Below, piece after piece: positions 1 through 7,779 of a stretch of 64,000 nucleotides of DNA (within the stretch, counting starts at the first letter, position 1; each line of letters starts with the position of its first letter). Position numbers and translations under genes: made by a program. The notes beneath the pieces were generated by a model. It did no database searches and was not told the DNA's origin. It worked only from the letters and a program-made list of their open reading frames with translations. Origin of the DNA: Sandaracinus amylolyticus (GTDB taxonomy: Bacteria; Myxococcota_A; Polyangia; Polyangiales; Sandaracinaceae); contig NZ_CP070225.1 in the NCBI RefSeq assembly GCF_021631985.1, positions 6,138,001 to 6,202,000 of the forward strand, given 5' to 3'.

Positions 1-400
1 TGCGGAGATCGGACGAGCACGAGCGCGAGCCCGGCTCGCACACGCGCTCGAAGCACGTGCCTTCGTCGCAGTACGCGCCGAGCGCGGCGCAGTCGTCGCG
101 CTGCTCGGCGCCGTCCTCGCACGTCACGAGCACCTCGCCCTCGCAGCGCGTCGCGCCCGGCGTGCACCCACTCGGCGCGTCGATGCGCGATCCGGCGTCG
201 GCGCCGGGCTGGGTGCCCGCGTCGACGTCCGGCGTCGTGCCCGCATCGGGGCCCTGCTGCATCGGGCCCGAGTCGACGAGCGTCACGACGCGACCCGCGT
301 CCGGTGGATCGAGACGCGACGGGTCGGGAGCGACGATGGCGCTGCACCCGGTGGCCGGAACGGCCAGAGCGCACACGAGCGCGGCACGGAGGCGAAGCAT
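1..400 (-). CDS. Asp/Gly- and Cys-containing lipoprotein, C-terminus beyond window
   Basis: Partial gene read on the minus strand from an ATG at 400; it stays open to base 1, so the C-terminus lies outside the window. The first 20 residues form a lipoprotein signal (basic MLRLR start, hydrophobic core, lipobox-like ATGC with Cys at about residue 19). A linker rich in Asp, Gly, Thr and Pro with repeated DAG triplets follows, then Cys-rich sequence with CEG, CED and CDEG motifs. This is the architecture of the other Cys-rich lipoproteins in the window (49883, 53893, 60254). Probably an outer-surface or periplasmic anchored protein; no specific function can be inferred. Confidence 0.7.
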   Translation of the reverse strand, partial: MLRLRAALVCALAVPATGCSAIVAPDPSRLDPPDAGRVVTLVDSGPMQQGPDAGTTPDVDAGTQPGADAGSRIDAPSGCTPGATRCEGEVLVTCEDGAEQRDDCAALGAYCDEGTCFERVCEPGSRSCSSDLR

Positions 401-478
401 GCGCGGAGGCTATCGCCGGCTCCGAGCGCCCCACAACCGAGCGACCTCACACTGCGGGTGCACGTACACGACAACTCT

Positions 479-1129
479 CTACGCACCGCGTCGCTTGCGC
501 TCGACCGGCGCGAGCATCCGCATCAGCTCCGCCTCGACGGCGCGCGCGTCGTACGGCGCGCCGAGCTGGGTCGCGACCTGCGCGCCCATCACCAGCGCGA
601 GCAACATGTCGGCGATGGGCTCGGCGCGCAGATCGCCGCGCACCACGCCGGACGCCTGCGACGTGCGGAGCACCTCCGCGAGGCGCTCGCGCGCGCTGAC
701 CATCACGCCGAGGTACTTCACCGTGAGCTCCCACGAGCGCGCGCACGCCTCGAGCACCTGCGACGCGCGCATACGCTGCGAGACCGGGAAGCGTCCCTCC
801 TCCACGGCCTTCACGAACGCCGCGACGATGCTGCGCAGATCGCCCGCGCCCTCGGCGACGATCGCGTCGAGGAAGTCCTTCATCGCCTTCTCGACGACCG
901 CGCCGACGAGCTCGTCGCGCGACGCGAAGTGCACGTAGAACGCGCCGCGCGTGTAGCCCGCACGCTCGCAGATCGCGTCGAGGCTCGGCGCATCGAGCCC
1001 CTGCTCGTGGAAGAGCGCGGCCGCCGCGGCGATCAGCGTCTCGCGCGTTCGCTCGGGGACGCGGCGGCGCGGCTCCTCGCGCGCCTTGCTCTTCGCCGAG
1101 GGCTTCTTCTTCGCGGGCTTCGACCCCAT
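479..1129 (-). CDS. TetR/AcrR-family transcriptional repressor
   Basis: 216 aa from the ATG at 1129; an in-frame ATG at 1186 is rejected because it would place coding sequence over the operator region. A Lys-rich N-terminal tail precedes a TetR helix-turn-helix: RETLIAAAAALFHEQG, then ERAGYTRGAFYVHFASRDEL at about residues 45-85. The C-terminal all-helical part is the ligand-binding and dimerisation domain. It is divergent from the UbiB-like kinase at 1222. The intergenic space holds two inverted repeats with the same half-site, as expected for a TetR dimer repressing both genes. Family membership is clear; the ligand is unknown. Confidence 0.93.
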   Translation of the reverse strand: MGSKPAKKKPSAKSKAREEPRRRVPERTRETLIAAAAALFHEQGLDAPSLDAICERAGYTRGAFYVHFASRDELVGAVVEKAMKDFLDAIVAEGAGDLRSIVAAFVKAVEEGRFPVSQRMRASQVLEACARSWELTVKYLGVMVSARERLAEVLRTSQASGVVRGDLRAEPIADMLLALVMGAQVATQLGAPYDARAVEAELMRMLAPVERKRRGA

Positions 1130-1148
1130 CGTCGCGCTCGTCTTCTTG

Positions 1149-1166
1149 ACATACGACGCCGTATGT
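1149..1166. promoter_or_regulatory. Putative TetR operator 1
   Basis: Inverted repeat with 7-bp arms ACATACG and CGTATGT around a 4-bp centre (ACGC). The site overlaps a TTGACA hexamer at 1146-1151 that could act as a -35 element for the rightward kinase gene. Its half-sites are identical to those of the site at 1183-1200. The spacing and its place between a TetR gene and its divergent neighbour make an operator the natural reading. Confidence 0.8.
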
Positions 1167-1182
1167 TCCAAGCAGCCCTGCA

Positions 1183-1200
1183 ACATACGGTATCGTATGT
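1183..1200. promoter_or_regulatory. Putative TetR operator 2
   Basis: Inverted repeat ACATACG-GTAT-CGTATGT; with two more flanking bases on each side the palindrome extends to 9-bp arms (1181-1202). It is centred 34 bp from operator 1 and ends about 20 bp before the GTG start of the divergent kinase gene, so a bound repressor would cover the leader or promoter. Confidence 0.82.
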
Positions 1201-1221
1201 TGCGTCGCCCGAGGAGGCCGT

Positions 1222-2601
1222 GTGAGCATCCTTGCCGTGTCGTCCGCCGTCCCCGAACGTGATCCGAGCGACGTCGCGAGCGTCGCGCCGGACACGCTCT
1301 CCGCGCTCCCGCGTCCCTCCGCGCTGCAGGTGCTCGCGCGCTTCTTCGTCGTCAGCGGGATCCTCGTGTGGTTCTCGCTGCGTCGCGTCGTGGGCGCGAT
1401 CACGCGCAGCCTCGACGGGCCCACCGCGATGCGCCTCGCGTTCGAGCGGCTCGGTCCGATCTACGTGAAGCTCGGACAGCTCGTCGCGTCGGGCGAGGCG
1501 CTCTTCCCGGAGCGCTACTCGGAGGCGTTCCGAACGCTGCTCGATCGCGTGCCGCCCTTCTCGTACGACGAGGTCGAGCGCATCGTGCGCGAGGATCTCG
1601 GCAAGGGGACGCACGAGCTCTTCGCCGAGCTCGACCCGAAGCCGCTCGCGGCGGCGAGCATCGCGCAGGTGCACGCGGCGAAGCTCGCGGACGGACGCGA
1701 GGTCGTCGTGAAGGTGCAGCGCCCGGGCATCGGGGCGCTCGCCGCGGCGGACGTCGCGATCATGCGCTTCTTCGCGTGGATCGCGACGAAGGTCTCGCGC
1801 CTCGCGCGCAACTCGAACGTGATCGCGTTCGTCGACGACTTCGCGGTCAACCTCGCGCAGGAGCTCGACTTCCGGCGCGAGGCGCAGCGCATGCGCGACT
1901 TCAACCAGGTCATGCGGGACATGGGCAACGAGATCACCGCCGCGCCGGTGGTGATCGACGAGCTCACGCACGCGCGCGTGCTGACGATGGAGCGCTTCCG
2001 CGGCTGGCGCATCGACGACGTCGAGTCGGTGCGCGCCACCGGCTTCGACGCGGAGGAGCGGCTCCTGCAGGGGATCCGCGCGTGGTTCCAGACCCTGATC
2101 CTGCGCGGCTTCTTCCACGGCGACGTGCACGCCGGGAACTTCATGCTGCTCGAGGACGGGCGCATCGGGTTCCTCGACTTCGGCATCGTGGGCTCGTTCG
2201 GGCCGCAGTTCCGCCAGGGCGTGCTCGAGTACGTGCTGGGGTTCCAGTCGCGCGACTGGGGCCGCGTCGCCGACGCGATGCTCGCGATGGAGACGGTGCC
2301 GCCCGGCGTGGAGGTCGATCGCGAGGGCCTGGTGATCGATCTCGAGGTGACCTTCGCGCCGATGATCGACCCCGAGGAGGGCTTCAAGCTGCGCGATCTG
2401 GTGCCCGGCCTCGTGCGCTCGAGCCGTCGTCACGGGCTGCGTCTGCCGCGCGATCTGGTGCTGGTGACGAAGCAGCTCGTCTATCTCGATCGCTACTCGC
2501 GCGCGTACGGCGGCGCGAAGATGAACGTGCTCACCGATCAGCGGCTCACGAACCTGATCATGCAGGACATGTTCGCCGCGATGTTCGCTCGCGGGAGCTG
2601 A
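1222..2601 (+). CDS. ABC1/UbiB/ADCK-family atypical kinase
   Basis: 459 aa, GTG start at 1222 preceded by GAGGAGG at 1211-1217. Family motifs are visible: the KxGQ motif (K83 L G Q86), the Ala-rich nucleotide loop AAASIAQVHAAKL (about 141-153), VVVKVQRPG with the ATP-binding Lys, catalytic HGDVHAGN (about 299-306) and metal-binding LDFG (about 316-319). UbiB homologues support isoprenoid quinone biosynthesis or lipid handling at membranes; menB at 19285 shows a menaquinone route in this genome. No obvious C-terminal membrane hairpin is seen, unlike Escherichia coli UbiB. It is probably controlled by the divergent TetR protein through the two operators. Confidence 0.92.
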   Translation: MSILAVSSAVPERDPSDVASVAPDTLSALPRPSALQVLARFFVVSGILVWFSLRRVVGAITRSLDGPTAMRLAFERLGPIYVKLGQLVASGEALFPERYSEAFRTLLDRVPPFSYDEVERIVREDLGKGTHELFAELDPKPLAAASIAQVHAAKLADGREVVVKVQRPGIGALAAADVAIMRFFAWIATKVSRLARNSNVIAFVDDFAVNLAQELDFRREAQRMRDFNQVMRDMGNEITAAPVVIDELTHARVLTMERFRGWRIDDVESVRATGFDAEERLLQGIRAWFQTLILRGFFHGDVHAGNFMLLEDGRIGFLDFGIVGSFGPQFRQGVLEYVLGFQSRDWGRVADAMLAMETVPPGVEVDREGLVIDLEVTFAPMIDPEEGFKLRDLVPGLVRSSRRHGLRLPRDLVLVTKQLVYLDRYSRAYGGAKMNVLTDQRLTNLIMQDMFAAMFARGS

Positions 2602-2621
2602 CGGCGCTCCAAGATCGCCGG

Positions 2622-2996
2622 GTGGACGACGACGCGCTCGCGCTGGTGATCGATCTGCGCGACGAGGCGCTGCGCGAGGTCGCGCGCGAGGTGGACGCGG
2701 CGATGACCGGCGCGTTCGTGCCTCGCGTGCTGCCCGACGTGCCCGGCGAGCCCATCACGCGCGTGGTGTTGCTCGTCGACGAGGGCGCGCCGGTCGTGTT
2801 GCCGATCGACGCGACCGACGACGTGCGATGGCTCGATGCGCTCGCGAGGCTCGTTCGGTTCGCGGTGCTGCGCGGCGAGACGGTGCGCGAGGTCGCGCAG
2901 CGGTACGGCGAGCCCTACGAGCGCGCGATGGCGCTGCCGCGCTGGGAGCTCGATGCGGTGCGGCTCCCCGAGCGGGTGCGGCGCGCGCTCGGGTGA
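2622..2996 (+). CDS. Hypothetical protein, 124 aa
   Basis: Short acidic and Arg-rich protein from a GTG at 2622, 20 bp after the kinase stop and probably co-transcribed. The start is chosen because sequence upstream in this frame is a shadow of the kinase gene; no strong ribosome binding site is visible. The protein begins with an acidic helix (DDDALALVIDLRDEALREV), has a central VVLLVDEGAPVVLPID stretch and ends in a basic helix. No signal peptide or membrane segment. Not recognised as a known family. Confidence 0.6.
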   Translation: MDDDALALVIDLRDEALREVAREVDAAMTGAFVPRVLPDVPGEPITRVVLLVDEGAPVVLPIDATDDVRWLDALARLVRFAVLRGETVREVAQRYGEPYERAMALPRWELDAVRLPERVRRALG

Positions 2997-3428
2997 TCAG
3001 CGCCTCTTCGCCGCGGTCTTCTTCTTCACCGTCGGATCGCGGCGCATCGTGCCGCGTGCTGCGCGCTCCTCGCGCAGCGCGGGATCGTGCTTCCAGCGCA
3101 GCGCCGACCACGTGTCGTCGATGCTGACCTGCGAGACCGGCGCCCATCCCGCCTCCGCGAACGGCCCCCACCCGCTGTCGCGATCGATGTCGGTCTTCGT
3201 GCCCGCGCTCTTCTTCGGATAGGCCATCCACAACACGCCGTCGGGGGCGAGCGCGCGCACCGCGGCCTCCCATCGCTTCGCGAGCTCGGCCTGCGAGCCC
3301 ACGAAGCAGAGCACCACGTCGGCAGCGCCCTTCGCGGTGCTCTCGAGCTCGATCGCGCTCGGCGCGTGCAGGGCGCGGAACGAACGACCGGGCTTGAGCT
3401 GCAGCTTCTTCGCGAGCGCTTCGTCCAT
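2997..3428 (-). CDS. DUF3052-like protein
   Basis: 143 aa from the ATG at 3428. The N-terminus LAKKLQLKPGRSFRALHAP matches the start pattern of DUF3052 proteins (LAKKLGIKxG...), followed by VVLCFVGSQAEL and a GVLWMAYPKKSAG segment typical of the family. The C-terminus carries a basic tail (KKKTAAKRR). Function unknown; members are small soluble proteins resembling a reduced Rossmann fold. The gene is convergent with the 124-aa gene and divergent from the membrane gene at 3456. The family call rests on recognising the N-terminal signature. Confidence 0.75.
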   Translation of the reverse strand: MDEALAKKLQLKPGRSFRALHAPSAIELESTAKGAADVVLCFVGSQAELAKRWEAAVRALAPDGVLWMAYPKKSAGTKTDIDRDSGWGPFAEAGWAPVSQVSIDDTWSALRWKHDPALREERAARGTMRRDPTVKKKTAAKRR

Positions 3429-3455
3429 GCCGCCGACTATCGCAGAATCGACGTC

Positions 3456-3848
3456 ATGCAGGCGTTCGTCGAAGGCGGCTTCCCGGTCTGGATCATCCTC
3501 GCGCTCGTGCTGGTCACGCACCCACTCGCGCTCGCCGCGGTGATCACGGCGTTCGTGAACCGCTCGCGCGGGGTCGTGCTCGGGCTCTCGAGCGCGGTGC
3601 TGCTCTTCGCGCTCACCACGGCGTGCGTGGGCATCGCCGGCTATCTCTGGGGGATCTCGCGGACGGAAGAGGCGCTCGCGGGGAGCGGGATCGATCCCGA
3701 GATTCTCGAGGCGCTGCGCGAGCAGGGCCAGCGCGAGGCGAGCTGGAATTGGATGTGCGGCGGGATCGGCGCGGCGATCCCGCTGCTCCTCGCGCTCGTC
3801 GGTCTCGCGCGCGGCGCGACGATGAAGACGCGGCCCGCTCGGTCCTGA
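3456..3848 (+). CDS. Small integral membrane protein, 130 aa
   Basis: Starts at the ATG at 3456, 27 bp from the divergent DUF3052-like gene. Three hydrophobic segments are visible at about residues 12-33, 42-68 and 100-122. The opening EGGFPVWIILAL is reminiscent of the N-terminus of MotA/TolQ/ExbB proton-channel proteins, but the rest is too short and the similarity may be superficial. An acidic loop (RTEEALAGSGIDPEILEALREQGQ) lies between the second and third segments. Function unknown. Confidence 0.65.
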   Translation: MQAFVEGGFPVWIILALVLVTHPLALAAVITAFVNRSRGVVLGLSSAVLLFALTTACVGIAGYLWGISRTEEALAGSGIDPEILEALREQGQREASWNWMCGGIGAAIPLLLALVGLARGATMKTRPARS

Positions 3849-3869
3849 CTGGCGCAGCGCCCGCGAGTC

Positions 3870-5198
3870 TCAGTCCTGATCGTCGCCGTCGCGTTCTTTG
3901 TCGCGCAGGCCGTACTGGTCGAGGTAGCGCCGCACCTGTCGTCGCGACCGTCCGAGCCGTCGCGCGAGCTCCGACACGTTGCCGCCGGTCTCGCGCACCA
4001 GCTCCTCGAGGTGCTCGCGCGTGATCTCGATCGGCTCGCGCACGCTCGGCGGATCCGAGATCGTGCGTGCCTTCACGGGCGGCGTGCTCGGGCGCGCGAA
4101 GCGCTCCTCGACCAGCGCGCGATCGAGCACCTCGCGACCCTTGCCGCGCAGCCGCAGCTCGGCCGCGATCTTCAGGAGCTCGCGCACGTTGAACGGCAGC
4201 TCGTGGGTGAGCAGCGCGTCGACGAGATCGGGCGCGAGCGGCGGCGCGTCGGGTCCTAGGCCGCGCGCGAGGATCGGCAGCACGTCCTCGCGTCGCTCGC
4301 GCAGCGGCGGCGTGCGCAGCGTCAGATCCGACAGGCGCGCGTAGAGATCGCCGCGGAACGCACCGCGCTCGACCGCGCTGCGAAGCTCGACGTGGGTGGC
4401 CGCGACCACGCGCACGTCGATCGGCACCGCGCGCTCACCGCCCACCGGCGTGACCACGCGCTCCTCGAGCACGCGCAGGAGGCGCGCCTGCACGCTGGGC
4501 GGCGTCTCCGCGATCTCGTCGAGGAAGATCGTCCCGCGATCGGCGCGCCGCAGGACGCCGTCGTGCGCGCCCTTCGCGCCGGTGAACGCGCCGGCGACGT
4601 GCCCGAAGAGCGTCGAGTCCGCGAGCGACTCGGGGATCGCCGCGCAGTTCACCGCGACGAGCGGCCCTTCACGACCGCTGCGCGCGTGGATCGCGCGCGC
4701 GACGAGCTCCTTGCCGGTGCCGCTCTCGCCGATGACCAGCACCGACGCGTCGGCCTTCGCGACGAGCGCGATCGCCTCGCGCAGCTTCGCCATCGCGGGC
4801 GCACGCCCCACGAGATCGGGGATGTCCGCGTCGCCGAGCGATGCGGGCACCTCGCGCACGACGAAGAACGTGTCCCCCGCGCGCAGCACCGAGCCGTCGA
4901 CGAGGATCGCGTCGGACACGCGCTCGCCGTCGACGAAGGTGCCGTTGGAGCTCGAGTCGACGATCGTCGGCGCCTTCGCCCCGATCAGTGCGATGGTCGC
5001 GTGGGTGCGCGACATGCGCGGATCGGCGATCACCAGCGCGCCGTCGCGCTGTGGGGCGCGACCGATCGCGAGCGGCACGCGACCGATCGCGATCTCCGGG
5101 GGAAGCCCTCGGTCCGGGGAGTGAACGGTGCGCAGCACCCAGCTCGCGACCGAGCTCGTGCGCCGCGGTTCCTCTCGCTGCGTCTCGTCGAACAACAT
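3870..5198 (-). CDS. FHA-domain sigma-54-dependent transcriptional activator
   Basis: 442 aa from the ATG at 5198 (an upstream in-frame ATG at 5273 adds unlikely sequence). The N-terminal FHA domain (about 30-120) carries IGRA, SRTHATI and SSNGTFVDG, the phosphothreonine-binding signatures. The AAA+ domain follows, with Walker A GESGTGKE, the sigma-54 contact loop GAFTGA and Walker B TIFLDEIAE. A Fis-type HTH (VSELARRLGRSRRQVRRYL) ends the protein. It should activate sigma-54 promoters in response to Ser/Thr kinase signalling, a combination common in myxobacteria. No cognate kinase is adjacent. Confidence 0.95.
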   Translation of the reverse strand: MLFDETQREEPRRTSSVASWVLRTVHSPDRGLPPEIAIGRVPLAIGRAPQRDGALVIADPRMSRTHATIALIGAKAPTIVDSSSNGTFVDGERVSDAILVDGSVLRAGDTFFVVREVPASLGDADIPDLVGRAPAMAKLREAIALVAKADASVLVIGESGTGKELVARAIHARSGREGPLVAVNCAAIPESLADSTLFGHVAGAFTGAKGAHDGVLRRADRGTIFLDEIAETPPSVQARLLRVLEERVVTPVGGERAVPIDVRVVAATHVELRSAVERGAFRGDLYARLSDLTLRTPPLRERREDVLPILARGLGPDAPPLAPDLVDALLTHELPFNVRELLKIAAELRLRGKGREVLDRALVEERFARPSTPPVKARTISDPPSVREPIEITREHLEELVRETGGNVSELARRLGRSRRQVRRYLDQYGLRDKERDGDDQD

Positions 5199-5418
5199 GG
5201 AGATTGCGGACGAACGTCCGTCGTGCGTGCCCCCCGCCCCTCGGGGGTGGCCGAATGTAGCGTATCGAGTCAATCGCGCGCCGCTCCTCGAGCTCCGAAG
5301 AGCTCCGAGGACGCGATGAATGCTCGGTGCGTGCCGAACTCGGGAGCGTCGCGCGAAAAGTCCAGTGGCTCTCGCCGAGCGCCATCCGGCGCACTGATCG
5401 CGCCGGCCCTCGGACGGC

Positions 5419-6408
5419 TCAGCGGGTGGCGGTGGGCTTGCGGGACGGCGGCCGGACGTAGGCGCGCTGGCGGGTCGGGGCGGCGTGGTAGAGCGGGCGG
5501 TAGAGATAGCCGGTCACCACGTCGACCCACTGGAACGTCGCGCGGAACGCGCCACTACCGTGGTTGACCCAGGGCTCCTCGGGCGACGCCACGGCGTGCG
5601 TGCGGTCCACGCCGCGTGCACCACGCTGCACGTCCGCGACGACGACCTGCTCGCGGTGATCGCCGGGGTCCTCGGCGATCGTCCCGCCGCACACCACGCG
5701 CGATCGCCCGGCGAGCTTGGTCACGACCTTGGGGCCGAAGCGCGTCGCCATGACCTCGCTGGAGCCGCACGCGTTCGCGAGGACGACCGGTGCGCCGACC
5801 TCGCGCTCGATGCGCTCCGGCATCGCGCGCGTCGCCTCGACGTGCATCGCGCGGTACTCGCGCCACAGCGGGTAGTTCGTCGCGTCGCGGTAGTCGGGCC
5901 ACGCGGCGCCGATCGCGACGAGGTCGACGCCCTCGCGCGCATAGATCGACCAGGGCGTGCGGCGGATCATGTCGGCGCAGATGCCGACGCCGAGGCGGCC
6001 GAGATCGGTCTCGATCACGTGCGCGCTCTCGCCCGCGCGCCAGTACGCGCACTCGGCGGACGCGGGATGGAGCTTGCGGTAGCGGCCGAGGAACCCGTCG
6101 GGCCCGACGACGGCCATCGTGTTGTAGACGTGCGCGCCCTCGCGCTCGCTGAGGCCGGCGACGAGGATCATGTCGCGGGCGCGCGCGAGCTCGTGGAGCG
6201 CGTGCACCGAAGGACCATCGGGCACCGGCTCGGCGACCTCGAAGTTCCACTCGCCGAGCTCGTACCCGGTGAGCGCGAGCTCGGGCATCACCGCGAGCTT
6301 CGCGCCGGCGCGCTGCGCATCCGCGAGCAGCGCGTCGATCCAGGAGATCCTCTGTTCCAGGGGCGCGCGATCGCCGCGCACCTGCACCGCAGCCACTCGT
6401 ACCGTCAC
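5419..6408 (-). CDS. Carbon-nitrogen hydrolase (nitrilase superfamily)
   Basis: 329 aa from a GTG at 6408, chosen so that the protein begins with the first beta strand TVRVAAVQV; a TTG at 6426 would add six residues. The catalytic triad is complete: Glu43 in PELALTGYE, Lys112 in RYRKLHP and Cys144 in GICADM. The superfamily hydrolyses amides, carbamoyl groups or nitriles; this member looks amidase-like rather than a true nitrilase, and its substrate is unknown. The last 60 residues after VNHGSGAF are less conserved. Upstream lie an inverted repeat and a tandem repeat array. Confidence 0.9.
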   Translation of the reverse strand: MTVRVAAVQVRGDRAPLEQRISWIDALLADAQRAGAKLAVMPELALTGYELGEWNFEVAEPVPDGPSVHALHELARARDMILVAGLSEREGAHVYNTMAVVGPDGFLGRYRKLHPASAECAYWRAGESAHVIETDLGRLGVGICADMIRRTPWSIYAREGVDLVAIGAAWPDYRDATNYPLWREYRAMHVEATRAMPERIEREVGAPVVLANACGSSEVMATRFGPKVVTKLAGRSRVVCGGTIAEDPGDHREQVVVADVQRGARGVDRTHAVASPEEPWVNHGSGAFRATFQWVDVVTGYLYRPLYHAAPTRQRAYVRPPSRKPTATR

Positions 6409-6474
6409 GGCGCGCGAAGGTATCAAGATTTACACGGCGCGCGAGCAGAAACTCTCGACCGGGCGGATCGGGCC

Positions 6475-6558
6475 GGAATTCCAACCACGGACGGTCGCCC
6501 AGAGCCCCCGAGAAGGGACGGACCGGACTCCTCGCGGCCCTCCGTGGTTGGAATTTCC
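6475..6558. repeat. Inverted repeat / stem-loop, 15-bp perfect arms
   Basis: Left arm 6475-6491 (GGAATTCCAACCACGGA) and right arm 6541-6558 pair over AATTCCAACCACGGA without mismatch; one extra A in the right arm separates a further GG/CC pair. The enclosed 49 bp are GC-rich. It lies in the 5' leader region of the hydrolase on the minus strand. It could be a structured leader, a terminator for the upstream sigma/SDR transcript, or a small non-autonomous mobile repeat. Confidence 0.6.
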
Positions 6559-6606
6559 GTCGTGTTCGTCCGCTCGGAGCGACGACGACGTCCTTCTTCG
6601 AGGAGC

Positions 6607-6906
6607 CTCGTCTGGCGAGGGGTCGAGGCCGACGTCGTTCTCGACGAGCTCGTCTGGCGAGGGGTCGACGACGTCCCCGTTTTTGACGATTTCGTCTGGC
6701 GGAGGGCGACGACACCCACCTTTTTGACGAGTTCGTCTGGCGGAGGGCGACGACACCCACCTTTTTGACGAGTTCGTCTGGCGGAGGCCGACGACACCCA
6801 CCTTTTTGACGAGTTCGTCTGGGGGAGGGCGACGACACCCACCTTTTTGACGAGCTCGTCTGGCGGAGGGTCGACGACAACCGTTTTTTGACGATTTCGT
6901 CTGGCC
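6607..6906. repeat. Tandem repeat array, seven units of 41-42 bp plus a partial copy
   Basis: Unit starts at 6607, 6649, 6691, 6732, 6773, 6814, 6855 and a partial copy at 6896. Each begins (C/T)TCGTCTGGCG and most end TTTTTGACGAG. Units 3 and 4 are identical and unit 5 differs by one base. The first two and the last are more diverged, as in an array growing from its middle. There are no unique spacers, so it is not a CRISPR array. The T5 tract makes it AT-richer than its surroundings. Confidence 0.9.
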
Positions 6907-6915
6907 GGGGACGGC

Positions 6916-7779
6916 TCAGCCGTCGCTCAGGGTGAAGCGCGCGCCGTCGGCGATGCTGGGCACGTGGTAGTAGTCGCGGATCTGCGCGATCCGGTCGCCG
7001 TCCCACTCGACGCGCACGAAGTACGCGGGGCGATCGCCGCCGTCGCGGAACATCGCGATCGCCGGGGCGCCGTCGACCGATCCCGCGACCGCGCGCAGGC
7101 GCTCGCGGGGCGCGATCTCCGCGTACCGCGACCAGTACTCGGCGACCCGCACACCGCGGCGCTGGGTGCGCGAGACCAGGTCGAGGCGGGACTCCTCGGT
7201 GACGAGCGCACGCAGCGCGTCCCAGTCGCGCGCGTCGAAGAGCCGGGCGTAGAGCCGCAGGCGCGCGTCGATCTCGGGCGGTCGTGGCGTGTCGGCGTCG
7301 CGAGGGACGCGGGCTCGCGCGCGCTGCAGCGCCGACTTCACCGCGGGCACCGTGGTGCCCATCGCGCCGGCCGTCTCCTCGATCGTCAGGCCGAGCACGT
7401 CCTTGAGCACGATCGCGCTGCGCTGGGCGGGCGGCAGCTCGGCGAACACGGTGAGCGCCGCCTCGACGAGCGTGGGATCGACCCCTCGCTCCTCGGGGCC
7501 GGTCGGGTCGGGGACCTCGGCGACCAGGTCGACGTGCTTGCGCTCGTAGCGTCGCAGGAAGTCCATGGCGGTGTTGTGCGCGATGCGGAAGAGCCAGGGC
7601 TCGAGCGGCGGCGGCTCGTCGAGGGTCGCGAGCGCGTAGAACGCCTTGGCGAGCGTGTCCTGCACGACGTCCTCGCCGTCGAAGACCGAGCCGGTCATGC
7701 GGGCGCAGTAGCGGTGCAGCCGCGGCCGCAGGTGCGCGACGAGCGCGTGGAAGCGATCGAGATCGGGCGAGGTGCTCAT
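6916..7779 (-). CDS. ECF RNA polymerase sigma factor with C-terminal NTF2/SnoaL-like domain
   Basis: 287 aa from the ATG at 7779. Region 2 is seen in DGEDVVQDTLAKAFYAL and WLFRIAHNTAMDFLRR, region 4 in ELPPAQRSAIVLKDVLGLTIEETAGAMGTTVPAVKSALQRAR (about 110-160). The C-terminal 120 residues (DARLRLYARLFDARDWDALRALV, later VRVEWDGDRIAQIRDYYHV) form an NTF2-like domain. Such fusions occur in SigJ- and ECF41-like factors, where the extra domain tunes activity without a classical anti-sigma factor. Its ATG overlaps the stop of the upstream SDR gene by four bases, so the two are co-translated. Confidence 0.93.
   Translation of the reverse strand: MSTSPDLDRFHALVAHLRPRLHRYCARMTGSVFDGEDVVQDTLAKAFYALATLDEPPPLEPWLFRIAHNTAMDFLRRYERKHVDLVAEVPDPTGPEERGVDPTLVEAALTVFAELPPAQRSAIVLKDVLGLTIEETAGAMGTTVPAVKSALQRARARVPRDADTPRPPEIDARLRLYARLFDARDWDALRALVTEESRLDLVSRTQRRGVRVAEYWSRYAEIAPRERLRAVAGSVDGAPAIAMFRDGGDRPAYFVRVEWDGDRIAQIRDYYHVPSIADGARFTLSDG

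Larger units (their letters stand above)
6409..6915. other. Long intergenic region of repeats, no gene
   Basis: About 500 bp between the ECF sigma stop codon and the hydrolase start, both minus strand. It contains a 15-bp inverted repeat enclosing about 50 bp (6475-6558) and an array of seven 41/42-bp tandem units (6607-6906). Open frames through the array are by-products of the repeat: a 41-bp unit shifts frame every copy. I see no credible gene here. Confidence 0.75.

Noticed and set aside
5270-5530. 86-codon minus-strand frame between the sigma-54 activator and the hydrolase
   Set aside because: Pro/Arg-rich, overlaps the hydrolase C-terminus in another frame and has no coding signature; 5199-5418 is treated as non-coding.
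6607-6906. CRISPR-like repeat array
   Set aside because: Units are contiguous with no unique spacers, and no cas genes are in the window; it is a plain tandem repeat.
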